Assembly: GCF_009730915.1 (NCBI RefSeq)
Contig: NC_052484.1
Span: 1,364,001-1,428,000, forward strand
DNA from: Dioscorea cayenensis subsp. rotundata
Lineage: Eukaryota; Streptophyta; Magnoliopsida; Dioscoreales; Dioscoreaceae
Direction of reading: 5' to 3'
DNA: 64,000 bases
Shown: piece by piece, positions 1-10,334 of the stretch
Layout: every line of letters starts with the position of its first letter
Numbering within the stretch: position 1 is the stretch's first letter
Translations under genes and position numbers: made by a program
The notes under the pieces: generated by a model
Seen by the model: only the letters and a program-made list of their open reading frames with translations
The model's database searches: none
What the model was told of the DNA's origin: nothing

Positions 1-349
1 AAGGTGTGATATTTTGTCATTGGATAAACGTTTGTCATCAAGATTAATTAGTTAAATTTTTTCAATCCATATATATGCATATGCATGGAGAAGTATATAT
101 GAATATATGACCACCACTAGCATGGACGAGTTACTATTACATTTCTAAGATTGAGAATTTAAATTTGTAGTTTTTCCATATTTTTTAAATAAATAATAAT
201 TAATTAATTAAATACATTATTTTGAACAATAAATTTTATTCACAACATTGAAAATTTGATGAATTAATTGGGCAACTTCTATACTTGCATGCACACACAC
301 ATATATATACTGATATTTGTATATATAATCAATGATGAACTGACAAAGA
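1..349. other. AT-rich spacer, no gene seen
   Basis: No coding sequence is supported. Part of the first 130 bases (the stretch around a 'ttcaatccat' motif and a following 'aatatatgaccacc' motif) resembles 3660-3770. This may mean that a further copy of the duplicated peptide-gene region lies to the left of the window. Confidence 0.4.
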
Positions 350-1270
350 TATATTAAGTTAAAGAAAAGTTTTTCTTTCTCCAAAGATCCTCCCACAAGG
401 AATGACAATAACAAGATTTTTTTAATTTTTTTTATTTTTTTCATAATTAATACTCCATAGGGCTATTTTTCCTCCCACAAGGAGTATATGTTTTCTAGAT
501 TTCTTCATTGGAAAATATCATGATACACAATATTACTTGACTCTCTTCCTCCACATTGTCATATATATATATATATATATATGCGCACAAAACTAGATGT
601 GTGAGAAAACCGATCGAATTTAATAAATTAGTGATTAATTTGAAGAAGAGTTTCTTTTTCTTCGAAAATCCTCCCACGTAGAATGAAGTGATTTTTTTTT
701 CACAAACTAGATTATGAGAAAACCAAAATCAATAAACACACTAAGAGATTAATTAAAATAAAATTTCTTTTCCCACGAAAGATTCTCTCACAAATTACAA
801 CAAGGGGAAAGGGGTGATTCTTTCTAGATTTTATTCATAATCTACATATATTTTCTAATTTACATCACAAAGAAACCATTATCATTGTGCAAAGATAATA
901 TATACTAATTATATCTAAAATTAAATTGTAATTAAATTTTTATAAAAAATGAAATAAAATAGGGAGACAAATTTTAAAGATCACCGTTCTTTAATTACTC
1001 TCATCTCAACTTTTTCAAAACCCCTTTGTTTCTCAAGAAAAAAAAAAAGTTTACGGGGCTCTCTTTCTCCGCTTCATCTTATATATATAAATATACATAC
1101 ATACATGCATTAGTAACAAACTAGCTGCAAGAGAAAACCAAAAAAAAAAGCTTCTTTTCCTCTTTAAAATCCTCCCAAGATCAACATGAAAGAGACTCCT
1201 TAATTTTATTCATAATCTATATATGCTTTCTACTTTACATAACAGAGAAACCATCTGTTAGTAAAAATCG
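350..1270. repeat. Diverged tandem repeats (about four units)
   Basis: A degenerate unit recurs at about 361, 641, 757 and 1140. It has a purine/pyrimidine-rich block with 'ttctttttc', then 'atcctccca', then a run toward 'tttattcataatct'. Before three of the units there is an 'acaaactag...gagaaaacc' block (about 590, 703 and 1115). Spacing varies and the copies are strongly diverged. There is no coding capacity. The origin is unknown; it could be an old minisatellite or repeated copies of a short non-coding element. Confidence 0.45.
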
Positions 1271-2500
1271 ATCTAATCAAATTAGGGTTAGAAAAATCGT
1301 TCTAATCAAATGAGGACTATCAATTACAATTAATTGATATTTAATCAACAATTGATTAATTATCAAGGATCGATCACATGAACACATGAATATATGTGAA
1401 AGATCAGGGTTACCTCACAGAGATTTCACAAGTGCAAAATCCTCCAACGCACACACGCAATGTTCTCGAACTTTTCACCCTTGATCCGGAAGAAGTTAGA
1501 ATATGTAGCGTGGACCCGGGATCACTACATCTTTAGCAAATTAGTCCATACTAATTTTATAATCACAATCATGTCCATCAACAAATTGCAATTTAATCCA
1601 AAAATTAGAGATATTCATATGTGAGACCCCAATATAATATGTTACATATTAGTCCCTCTATCAATAAATATTCCATATAAGTGGGATAATTAGACCACCA
1701 ATGACACTGTCGATCTCCACTTATATGTTTGTTTCTTTTCACTATTGGACATAAAACAATTTAAGGAAAAATATATAAAAATATATATATATTATATATA
1801 ATAAAATACTTTTAAAAAAAAATAACCGGCCGGATTTTTATCCAACACATAAGAAACACAATCTAGAATATTCTCTCCTACAATAGGAGTGATAGATCCC
1901 ATCTTGGATGACTACAAACCTTCATGTATTTATTATATAACCCAACGTGTCCGTATATAGCCTGTAATTAGCATCACCGGTTGACACTATCAAAGTCATA
2001 TAATTTATACATAAGATTTAATAACATCCTCAAGTAATAAGGACTTTCTGTAACAGAATAACTCTTTTGTTCTATGACAGTGTTTGGTCTAAGAGTTCTG
2101 TATGGTCCAGTTCAATATTTGTCAACTACAAATATCCACAATGTTACTAAGAGTCTCCACTCTAGTGGTTGAGACATACCACTCTATCACACATAGTAGT
2201 ACAACACGTGACAACCAATAATGAATACAAAATCATATTTTATCTCATAGGTTGTGAACTATTTTGGGTTGCAAGGAACATAGATAATCATGTCTCACTT
2301 TAATGATCTCTATCATTAATTTGAAATCTATACAATGCAAGCCCATAATAATATATCATCAAACATGAATAATACAATACCCATAATTATGCATGCAATG
2401 AAATAAAACTATTTTATTATTAAACAATAACTAAAATTGGCTTTGTACGGCATACTAGTTTTTCACCATCATCATACACAACACTAATAACTTCATACAT
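1271..2500. other. Spacer, possible non-coding retroelement remains
   Basis: No gene is supported. The 1395-2310 stretch is less simple than its surroundings and looks like old non-coding retrotransposon sequence, but I found no LTR pair, primer-binding site or coding motif. An (AT)-rich microsatellite lies near 1775-1805. Confidence 0.25.
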
Positions 2501-2598
2501 TCATGCATCAGGTCACTTTATTTCTATACTTCGATGCACGTACCTTCATATCCATGTATATATATACATACATATTCAATGTGTAAGTTTGCATGCAT

Positions 2599-2877
2599 TC
2601 AACTTCCTGGGACACTTTTGCAAAATGGTAATTCAGGATGTTGGTTGCAGATTTCTCTTTCTTCAGGATTAGGGTGTGTTGGTCCATCAGGCCTGGTACC
2701 ATCAATAGGGTTCATTTTCCTTCCAATATTTTTACCATGCAAATCAACCCTATTACTTGATTTTCCTATCTCTCCATCAAGGATAATATTCGCCTTTTCG
2801 CTTATGTCTTCAGCAGAGAAAACCCATACAATATGAACAAAGAAAACAAGGATGATCAAAAGGAGTGATGACTTCAT
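2599..2877 (-). CDS. Small secreted peptide precursor, family unknown
   Basis: This encodes 92 residues. The N-terminus is a clear signal peptide: residues 1-21 have a hydrophobic core after MKSS and end near FSAED. The mature part is hydrophilic, with a basic stretch around HGKNIGRKM, a proline/glycine-rich block (GTRPDGPTHPNPEE), and two cysteines ten residues apart near the C-terminus (ICNQHPELPFC). A signal peptide plus a short polar mature region fits a secreted signalling or defence-type peptide, but I do not recognise the family and assign no function. The start is supported by a 5' UTR intron immediately upstream: acceptor CAG just before 2885, donor GTAAG at 2996-3000, with a non-coding exon from 3001. 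A TATA box lies at 3057-3065. The promoter and first exon are duplicated at 10900-11050 and 15364-15690. Confidence 0.6.
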   Translation of the reverse strand: MKSSLLLIILVFFVHIVWVFSAEDISEKANIILDGEIGKSSNRVDLHGKNIGRKMNPIDGTRPDGPTHPNPEEREICNQHPELPFCKSVPGS

Positions 2878-2884
2878 TGTAGAA

Positions 2885-3420
2885 CCTGTTTGTGATCATC
2901 AGTACACATATATATGTATGTATATATATATTTGTTAGGAAGTAACAATATATATATATGAAAAATTTTAAGAGAATAAACATTTAAAAAAGTGTCTTAC
3001 CTTGCTAATACTTTGAGTTTCAATTCGAGTACTGGAATTTGCTTATTATGGTAGGGTTTTTATATACATGTATGTAGTAGTGATCCTAATAATTCTTAGT
3101 GCATGGGAGATAAGATTTGAAGTTAGTGGTGATAGAATTTTCAAAGCTTGTCTAATTACTATTAGGAACTTTTGTTTGTTTGTTTGTTTTTAAATCAAGT
3201 TTATCTGATGTTATTGACTCATGAAAATGCAGAAGAATAACTTTTCAATATTTCAGTCTTAAATTGTTTTTTTAAGAGTGGAAGTATCTGCTCAACCAGT
3301 GGAAAAACTATTGTGATAACTTACTTTCTATCTCTTTGGAAAGTATTCTTCTTCATCATAATTTTGCCAGTTCCATCACAATACTATCATTTAATTATGG
3401 CAAAAACAATGGAATTAATT
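2885..3420 (-). repeat. Segmental duplication, copy A (peptide-gene 5' region)
   Basis: This contains the 5' UTR intron, first exon, TATA box and upstream DNA of the peptide gene. It matches 10900-11050 and then 15364-15800, which were separated by a Copia insertion. The matching text includes the donor/exon block 'ttgctaatactttgagttt' and the upstream block 'gggagataagatttgaagtt'. Confidence 0.75.
3057..3065 (-). promoter_or_regulatory. TATA box of the small-peptide gene
   Basis: On the minus strand this reads TATATAAAA, followed by a conserved ACCCTACCA. It lies about 60 bases upstream of the inferred donor of the non-coding first exon (exon from 3001; donor 2996-3000). The same arrangement is preserved in the duplicate at 11022-11030. 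Confidence 0.55.
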
Positions 3421-3924
3421 AAATGATGGATGAAAATTAATTAACTTATTTTCTAAAATACATTATTTAGAAAAAATATTTTTAATGAAAGCAAACACGG
3501 ATTTTCTCAAATATATGCTATATTAGTTATTCTAACCACTATAGACACCAATTAAATATATATATATATATATATATTGTAAAATAAGTTCATTAAACAT
3601 CAGTGAAGAAATATAAAATTAATATTGAGAGGTCATTGGTGTTTCAACAATGGTTTTTTGTCATCAAATGAACTTTTAGGATAATACAACAAGATTAAGT
3701 TATTTCAATCCATAGGACCATACTCATGAAAAAGAAGAATAAATATATGACCACCCTACACACAAGAGGTAGTATTTCGTTTTTGAATCATAAATCAAAA
3801 GTTCGAATTCATTGTTTGTCCACGTTGTTTGTTTTTATTATGTTTTTTATGTCATTTGTATTCCTCTTTGATTGTATTTTGCACTCTCATTTCATGAGAA
3901 ACTAACCTCTTAGGACATTCAGAC
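3421..3924. other. AT-rich spacer, no gene seen
   Basis: No coding sequence. It holds a (TA)n microsatellite near 3557-3577. The 3640-3770 part resembles the extreme left end of the window. Confidence 0.4.
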
Positions 3925-5620
3925 ATTAATTAACCCTAGAATATAAATTTGTATCAAAAATCGGATATCGGCTGTATATTTAAGTTCATTTTGATTGTGA
4001 TTCAATTGTGTGTTTTAATTCAATGATTTCCTTATAGCGAGAATTTGATTTCATGCTTGATATATATATAGGGGATTGAATAATCACTATGTATAGATCT
4101 ACTACAATTGAAGAAAATTGAGCATATATAGACCTAGAGATAGAGGGTTGAGTGTCTCAATTCTTCCAATTAGGGTTATCTTATACCTCTGGATTTCATT
4201 GAGTCTTTTAGCAATCATATTGTACTAAGTATGGGCGAATGCAAAGGGGGGGCAAGGGGGTGCTTGAGAGCACCCCCTTGCCCGTGAATATATATATATA
4301 TATATATATTATTATTATTAAAATTAATATCAATAAGCATAATTTATATGGATACTCTTTATCTTTATTTTTCAAGATTCTACCCCCACAATATTTAAAA
4401 TAAATTAAATAAAAATAATAAAATTTTTTATATTAAATTACATGAATTATGTCGATTTATGAGTTTTTTTCTCTTTGCTCTATCTATTCCAAATATATTT
4501 TATCTTTCATTAAAGAGACTTATTATATTTTGTTAATTTGTTTCATATCTAATTTAATTTGCTTAATTTTTATGTTAGATATTTGTTGTGATTAATTAAT
4601 TGATTATTCGTTAGATTATTTTTTAAAAAATTGTTGTTTGTTGTAATTCATAATTGAATTTGTGTTAAATTTTTTTAAATTGTATTATTTGTTAATTAGT
4701 GTTTAACAGTTGACTTATTTGCTAATTATGTAAATATGATAGGCTTTTTTACACTTAAACAAAAATTATTAGATGAATGCATATTTTATATTTTTGAAAT
4801 ATTGATTATTATCCTCTCAAATATAAATTAATCAAATTATTTAATATTTATATTTTTTTTAAACTTTGAATTCAGCACCCCCTAAATCTTGTCTCTATTT
4901 CCGCCACTGGTACTAAGGTAGGAAGAGATTCCGATCATGATTTAATAGATGATTAGTCACTAATTGTCTTGAAAAAGAAGTTAGTGTGATTTAGGAAGTC
5001 CAGGTTTCGACCTAGTTCCGTAAAGGATTAGTTGTTCATCCCTTGATAAATGGGTATTACGTACACCAGCGATCTAGTCGACTCAGTTATAATTTGATAT
5101 CATAGTCAAGCACTTCAATGAACATCCTAGGGGGATTCCTTGCCCAAATACTTTTCTGCCATGTTTGTTAGCATCTTTGCAAATTTACTATTTATAGTTG
5201 TCCTAGTTTTTTTTATTCATTTTGTTTAACTCACTTCGATTGGGTTAGATAATAGACAAGTAGTAATTAGTACTAGTATTTCCTGTTCCTGTGGATCAAT
5301 AATCCTACATTATTGCACACTATTAATTATTACTCAATACGACATATGCACTTGAGGAATACACACATTAGTATAACTTAAGAAGTCCGGGTTAACCCTT
5401 TTTACATGATTTGTAGAGTATTAATACAATCATACGGTACCTAGGTTAGAAAGAGATCCCAGTCTAACTCTATAAGGTATTAGTTGTCTATTACTTTGAG
5501 AAAGGGGTAATTATATCCTATAAACACTTGCGGTTCAATCGATTCAACTTTAGTCTGATATCCTACTTTAGCACTCCATTAGACATCTCGGGTGGGATTT
5601 TTTGTCAGGATATCTCCCAT
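3925..5620 (+). repeat. Degenerate Ty3/gypsy-type LTR-like sequence
   Basis: The text resembles R-U5 parts of plant gypsy LTRs: a 'gagggttgagtgtctcaatt' block at about 4147, and a 'ttcctgttcctgtggatc' block near 5281 followed by a 'gacatatgcacttgagg' block. A diverged second copy of 4905-5160 follows at about 5440-5620 (shared 'aggtattagttgtc'-like and 'gtctgatatc'-like blocks), so part of it is duplicated in tandem. There is no coding region, primer-binding site or exact boundary. The assignment rests on recognition of motifs only. The hAT MITE at 4230-4909 is inserted in it. Confidence 0.35.
4230..4909. mobile_element. Non-autonomous hAT-type element (MITE), 680 bp
   Basis: It is flanked by a perfect 8-bp direct repeat, GTACTAAG, at 4222-4229 and 4910-4917, the length typical of hAT insertions. 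The right end, read outward on the minus strand, begins CAGTGGCGGAAATAGAGA, a common hAT terminus in plants. The left end TATGGGCGAATGCAAAGG is an imperfect inverted match. Both ends carry subterminal blocks rich in 'caccccc/gggggtg'. Near the left end is a perfect 13-bp stem (4252-4264 with 4269-4281) and a 4-base loop. The interior is AT-rich and non-coding, so it would need a transposase supplied elsewhere. Confidence 0.85.
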
Positions 5621-5743
5621 TTATAATTAATTGCCTCCTTGCCAATTCGATGTTATCAAATCTTTTGATTCATTTTTGTCTTTGGTTGACCATTTTTATT
5701 TCTTATTTTTTAATAATAAATTAATAGCTAGTACAAGTACTTT

Positions 5744-5820
5744 CTTCAACTTTACATTAATGTACATTATTATTATTACGCATCTTCAACTTTACATTAA
5801 TGTACATTATTATTACGCAT
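5744..5820. repeat. Two-copy tandem repeat, 40-bp period
   Basis: The block beginning 'cttcaactttacattaatg' and ending 'attacgcat' occurs twice, at 5744 and 5784. The copies are near identical apart from one missing 'att' triplet. Confidence 0.85.
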
Positions 5821-5943
5821 CTGCGAATTAAATCACACGCATTACAAATTTAATAGGCCACCACATTTACAATACGAAAGTGGGTATTTTGCCCTCATCA
5901 CAACTCAAAACTCTAGATTTTGAATCCTTAATTAGCGTGTCCC

Positions 5944-6322
5944 ATATATATTAACTATTACAACTTAACAGACAAAAGAGCTAACACTCATTGGTTAACA
6001 CCCAATCCAACTTCCCATTGGTCACTTTAAAACCTTAAAGTGAACCGGCATTGGGTGTACACTAACACCCATAGATATTCTAATATAATATTCATTCTTC
6101 AACAAAAAGTCTTTGACTGCTTCACCTACTGATCAGTCAACCATGCTCATCTCCTTACTTCTTCAGAGAGCCATCCTGAGCTGAAGAGTATCATCCCGGC
6201 TGCCATGTCTGTTGTCCTTCTTCACACCATGCTCCTTCTTCATCTTGGTCACGCTGTGATCCTCCATATCACGTGCGCACACGTTCACCACTTGCTTGCT
6301 ATCTTCAATCATTTCTTCAACA
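5944..6322 (-). repeat. 3' LTR of Copia A, truncated
   Basis: It matches 10520-10899 almost base for base, including the block 'cacccaatccaacttccc'. It stops matching at about 5944, whereas the right LTR continues for another 185 bp. In element orientation it begins TGTTGAAGAA directly after the polypurine tract. Confidence 0.9.
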
Positions 6323-9300
6323 CCTCCCCTTGATTGAAGCATACGAACTCCAATCAGGCTTCTCATGTTGACATGTTTTTCAGGGGATAGAGGCTTTGTA
6401 AACATATCTGCGAGTTGGTCATCGGTGGAGCAATGATAAAGAGAGATCACCTCGTCAGATACCAGCTCCCTGATGTAGTGATACCGCACATCTATGTGCT
6501 TGGTCCTCCCATGGTGCGCAGGATTCTTTGCAACTGCGATAGCTGATTGATTATCGCACCATAGTCGAGTTGAATTACTGATCGGATGTCCACATTCCTG
6601 CAACAACCTTCTAAACCAGACAACCTGACATGCTGTGGAGGTTGTAACAATGTATTCTGCTTCGGTGGTTGATAGAGCCACAATTTCCTGCTTCCTCGAG
6701 CTCCACGATATCACACTGAGTCCCAGTGGAATTAACATTCTAGTTGTGCTCTTTCGGTCAGGCAGGGAGCCGCCCCAGTCACTATCACAGAAGGCTTCAA
6801 GCACTCCCTCATCACCCCTTGAAAACCATAGCCCCATCTCCCTGGTTCCTGCTAAGTATCTCAATACCTGCTTTGCTGTTGTGAAGTGGCTCATGCTTGG
6901 ACAGTTCATAAAATGAGAGAGAGAACTTACAGAGAAGTAGATATCAGGCCGTGAATGAGTTAGATATAGGAGCTTTCCGATAAGGCTGCGATACATCCTT
7001 TGATCATCAAAGATATCTTCAGTTATTCCCTGTAATCTTTTGTTTTCACTTATTGGTGTTTGCACGGGCTTGCAATTCATCATGTTTAATTGATGTAGCA
7101 GCACCTCAATGTATCTCTTTTGTCTAATGAAAATACCATTAGAATTTTGCATAACTTCTAACTCGAGAAAGTAATTTAGCTCTCCCAGATCTGACATATC
7201 GAATGTCTTCGTCATCTCCAATTTGAATTGTTCAATAAGAGCACCTGATGAACTTGTATAGATTATGTCATCCACGTACAGACTCAGCAGCAACTTCTCC
7301 CCACTTGCCAGCTCTTTTTTATACAATGAATACTCACACTCGCTTCTTATATACTCGTGCTCCTGAAAATGATGATCAATTCTTCCATACCATGCGCGAG
7401 GGGCTTGTTTCAAGCCGTAAAGTGCCTTCCTCAGCCTACAAACAAGATGCTCACTTCCTTTTGATACATATCCCTCTGGTTGCATAACGTACACCTCTTC
7501 TTGAATGTTTCCATTCAGGAATGCGGACTTGACATCGAAGTGAAACACTGGCCATCCTGCGTGTGCTGCTAGAGCCAGCAGCAGCCTCACCTTCTCTATT
7601 CGAGCCACAGGTGAGAAGACTTCCTCGTAGTCCACTCCATGCTTCTGTGAGTACCCTTTGGCCACCAGTCTTGCCTTCAGCTTCACCACTTGACCCTGAG
7701 CATTCACCTTAGACCTGTAGATCCACTTCAATCCTACTGCTTGCTTCCCTGGGGGCAAATGACATAAGTCCCAGGTATTGTTCTTCTCAATTGAAGCAAT
7801 CTCAGAGTCCATTGGTTCTTGCCACTGCTTGTACTTCACAGCTTCATTGAACTCATGTGGATCACCTGCACAGAGAGCAAAAATACACGTACGATATATG
7901 TCAGACAATAGTCGTGTCTTCTTTGGTGTTGTATCTCCTGTCTGTGCAGACCGTGAATTTTCCCTTGGTACAGATGATCCATTACTCGCAGCACTGTCTG
8001 TTACTGCATCAGTGGTGGTTCCTATCATATCTTCAACCACGATTTCTGTGCTTTGATCACTGCTAGCTCCCCAGTTCCATCTTGAGTCCTCATGGAACAC
8101 CACATCTCTGCTCACAATAATCTTGCCAGTAATTGGATTATACAGCCTGTATGCCTTAGCATCAGAACAATAACCAACAAATACACACTTCTCAGATTTG
8201 TTACTGAGCTTCTGCAACTTCTGTGAGGGGGTTAAAGCAAATGCTATACATCCAAACACACGAATGTAACTTACATTGGGTTTGACTCCATGCAAAGCTT
8301 CATAAGGGGTCATGTTATGCAGCGCAAGAGTTGGACTTCTATTAACAAGGTGAACTGCAGTGAACACTGCTTCTCCCCAGAATTTTAGTGGTAATTCTCC
8401 ACTCTTCATCAGTCCTCTTGCCATTTCAACCACCGTTCTGTTCTTTCGCTCCACAACCCCATTTTGTTGAGGCGAATAAGGGGTTGTGAATTCCCTCTTG
8501 ATGTCAAACTTGTCACAGTACTCTAAGAACTCGTTTGAAGAGAACTCTCCACCTCGATCGCTTCTCACTGCCTTGAGTTTCATGCCCGTCTGCCGCTCCA
8601 TAAGAGTGTGAAAGCTTTGGAATTTTGCAAAGGCTTCTGACTTGTTCTTCACAAAGTAAACCGAACACCATCTACTATAGTCATCAACTATTAGATAGAA
8701 ATATTTGTTGCCTCCCAGTGTATCTACACTCATAGGGCCACAGAGGTCCATATGCACAAGTTCGAGACATGAACTTGCCCTTCTTGCTACTCCGCTAGGA
8801 AAAGGAGTTCTAGATTGCTTCGCCAATACACACTCCTCACACTGCGTCTTGTTCTTCACTTCAGGCATCCCATTCACCATCTTCTTATGGACCATGGACC
8901 TCAGACTCTTGTAGTTCAAATGTCCGAGTCTTAAGTGCCATAGTTCTTCGATGGTTTGACTCCTCACAGCTAGCACTTGATTCTCCATCTTTGCAATGTC
9001 CAACGGGAACATGTTGTTGCTTGATCTTGGGACTGAGATCATCCAATTTTTCTCTTGATTGTCACTGATGATGCACTGATCCTTCTCAAACACCACCGAG
9101 TACCCCTTTGTGAGCAACTGTCCCACGCTCAAGAGGTTGTGTACGAGTCCCGGCACAAACTGGACCCCATACAACTTCTTCTGAGTTCCTGACTTTGTAT
9201 CAACTGCAACTGTCCCAACTCCACACACTTTTATCTCTTTGTCATCTCCTAACCTCACCGAGACACTTAGAGATTCATTGAGTTTACTGAAGAGATTCTT

Positions 9301-10314
9301 GTCACCTGTCATATGGTACGAGCACCCCGAATCAATTAACCAAACTGTGTTTGAGTGAATACCTGTTGAGTTGCTCACCATGAAGAGATTTTCAGTATTT
9401 CCTTCTTCCGCTACAAGGCCAGCACCCTTCTCTGGTTGCTTCTCTCGTGCTCGACACTCAGCTTTCATGTGCCCGAACTTCTTGCACTGAAAACACTGGA
9501 TATGGCTCTTGTTATCACTCCCTCTTCCACGACCGCCTTGGCCTCTTTCTCTCCCACGAGCATATGACCTCCCTCGGCCTCTACCTTCACCCCAAGAGCT
9601 CCCCGCACTCCCGGCTTTGTTGTAACTGGTGATCGAATGCTCGCTCTTCACATGGAGAGCTTTCTCCATTGCCTTTCCCACTGCGTGATTCACTCTCACC
9701 TCGTGAGCTTGCAGTGTACCACGAAGATCGTCTAGAGTAAGCTTCGCGATCTCCTTCGACTCTTCAATTGCAATTGCAACCCATTCGAACTTGGGCGCCA
9801 GACTCCGAAGCACCTTGGAAACCATCTCAGGTTTCTTGAGCTTGTGCCCAAGGGCCTTGATCTGGTTGGTGATTGTAATGACTCTTGAGATATAACGTTG
9901 AACTCTTTCTTCATCTCCCATTTGCAACGTCTCAAAATCTTGTCGGAGAGCTTGGATTCTCACCGACAGGACCTTGGACGTTCCAAGATAATGCTTTCTC
10001 AGGACCTCACAGGCTTCATGCGCTGTCTTGGCTTCACCGATCCGGTCGAGATTTGGACCATCCATAGCTTGCTGGATCAGGCAAAGAGCCTTCGTGTCTC
10101 GCTTCCGGTTGTCCCTCTCCACTACTTTATCCTTCGACTCAGTCCAGTCGTTCTCCACCAAGTCCCATAACTCCTGAGACCGGAACACAGTTTTCACCCG
10201 CAAATTCCACAGCCCGTACTCCTGACCGGTGAATACAGGAACCGACGGCTGTGAGAGGCACACCGGAGAGTTGGCCGATGAGTTTGTTGATGCTGATGAG
10301 CTGCTGGTTGCCAT
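6163..10314 (-). CDS. Copia gag-pol polyprotein (uninterrupted)
   Basis: 1383 residues in one frame, in Copia order. A UBN2-type gag covers about residues 25-215. A CCHC zinc knuckle starts at about 274 (CFQCKKFGHMKAEC). The aspartic protease has DSG at about 328. The integrase HHCC zinc region is at about 460-495, and the D-D-E catalytic residues lie near 522, 586 and 622. The reverse transcriptase starts near 845 and has its YVDD motif at 1013-1016. The RNase H has CDSDW near 1176, the STTEAEY block and DNQSA near 1254. No frameshift or stop is seen, so the element may be able to express its enzymes. The reading frame runs through the polypurine tract and about 160 bp into the 3' LTR, adding a C-terminal tail. 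The first ATG lies just inside the primer-binding site, giving almost no leader. Open reading frames antisense to it are shadows. Confidence 0.95.
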   Translation of the reverse strand: MATSSSSASTNSSANSPVCLSQPSVPVFTGQEYGLWNLRVKTVFRSQELWDLVENDWTESKDKVVERDNRKRDTKALCLIQQAMDGPNLDRIGEAKTAHEACEVLRKHYLGTSKVLSVRIQALRQDFETLQMGDEERVQRYISRVITITNQIKALGHKLKKPEMVSKVLRSLAPKFEWVAIAIEESKEIAKLTLDDLRGTLQAHEVRVNHAVGKAMEKALHVKSEHSITSYNKAGSAGSSWGEGRGRGRSYARGRERGQGGRGRGSDNKSHIQCFQCKKFGHMKAECRAREKQPEKGAGLVAEEGNTENLFMVSNSTGIHSNTVWLIDSGCSYHMTGDKNLFSKLNESLSVSVRLGDDKEIKVCGVGTVAVDTKSGTQKKLYGVQFVPGLVHNLLSVGQLLTKGYSVVFEKDQCIISDNQEKNWMISVPRSSNNMFPLDIAKMENQVLAVRSQTIEELWHLRLGHLNYKSLRSMVHKKMVNGMPEVKNKTQCEECVLAKQSRTPFPSGVARRASSCLELVHMDLCGPMSVDTLGGNKYFYLIVDDYSRWCSVYFVKNKSEAFAKFQSFHTLMERQTGMKLKAVRSDRGGEFSSNEFLEYCDKFDIKREFTTPYSPQQNGVVERKNRTVVEMARGLMKSGELPLKFWGEAVFTAVHLVNRSPTLALHNMTPYEALHGVKPNVSYIRVFGCIAFALTPSQKLQKLSNKSEKCVFVGYCSDAKAYRLYNPITGKIIVSRDVVFHEDSRWNWGASSDQSTEIVVEDMIGTTTDAVTDSAASNGSSVPRENSRSAQTGDTTPKKTRLLSDIYRTCIFALCAGDPHEFNEAVKYKQWQEPMDSEIASIEKNNTWDLCHLPPGKQAVGLKWIYRSKVNAQGQVVKLKARLVAKGYSQKHGVDYEEVFSPVARIEKVRLLLALAAHAGWPVFHFDVKSAFLNGNIQEEVYVMQPEGYVSKGSEHLVCRLRKALYGLKQAPRAWYGRIDHHFQEHEYIRSECEYSLYKKELASGEKLLLSLYVDDIIYTSSSGALIEQFKLEMTKTFDMSDLGELNYFLELEVMQNSNGIFIRQKRYIEVLLHQLNMMNCKPVQTPISENKRLQGITEDIFDDQRMYRSLIGKLLYLTHSRPDIYFSVSSLSHFMNCPSMSHFTTAKQVLRYLAGTREMGLWFSRGDEGVLEAFCDSDWGGSLPDRKSTTRMLIPLGLSVISWSSRKQEIVALSTTEAEYIVTTSTACQVVWFRRLLQECGHPISNSTRLWCDNQSAIAVAKNPAHHGRTKHIDVRYHYIRELVSDEVISLYHCSTDDQLADMFTKPLSPEKHVNMRSLIGVRMLQSRGGVEEMIEDSKQVVNVCARDMEDHSVTKMKKEHGVKKDNRHGSRDDTLQLRMAL
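6323..6331 (-). other. Polypurine tract of Copia A
   Basis: On the minus strand this reads AAGGGGAGG and abuts the TG that starts the 3' LTR, where plus-strand DNA synthesis is primed. Confidence 0.85.
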
Positions 10315-10320
10315 GACCGA

Positions 10321-10331
10321 GCTCTGATACT
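10321..10331 (-). other. Primer-binding site of Copia A
   Basis: The minus strand reads TAGTATCAGAG, a one-base variant of the usual initiator-Met tRNA complement TGGTATCAGAG. It lies three bases inside the 5' LTR end. Confidence 0.7.
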
Positions 10332-10334
10332 AGA

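Noticed and set aside
2534-2836. Plus-strand open frame of 100 codons over the peptide gene
   Set aside because: It is antisense to the minus-strand gene, which has a signal peptide, TATA box and intron supporting it.
6492-10170. Plus-strand and other-frame open frames inside Copia A
   Set aside because: They are antisense or frame shadows of the intact gag-pol gene and have no domains.
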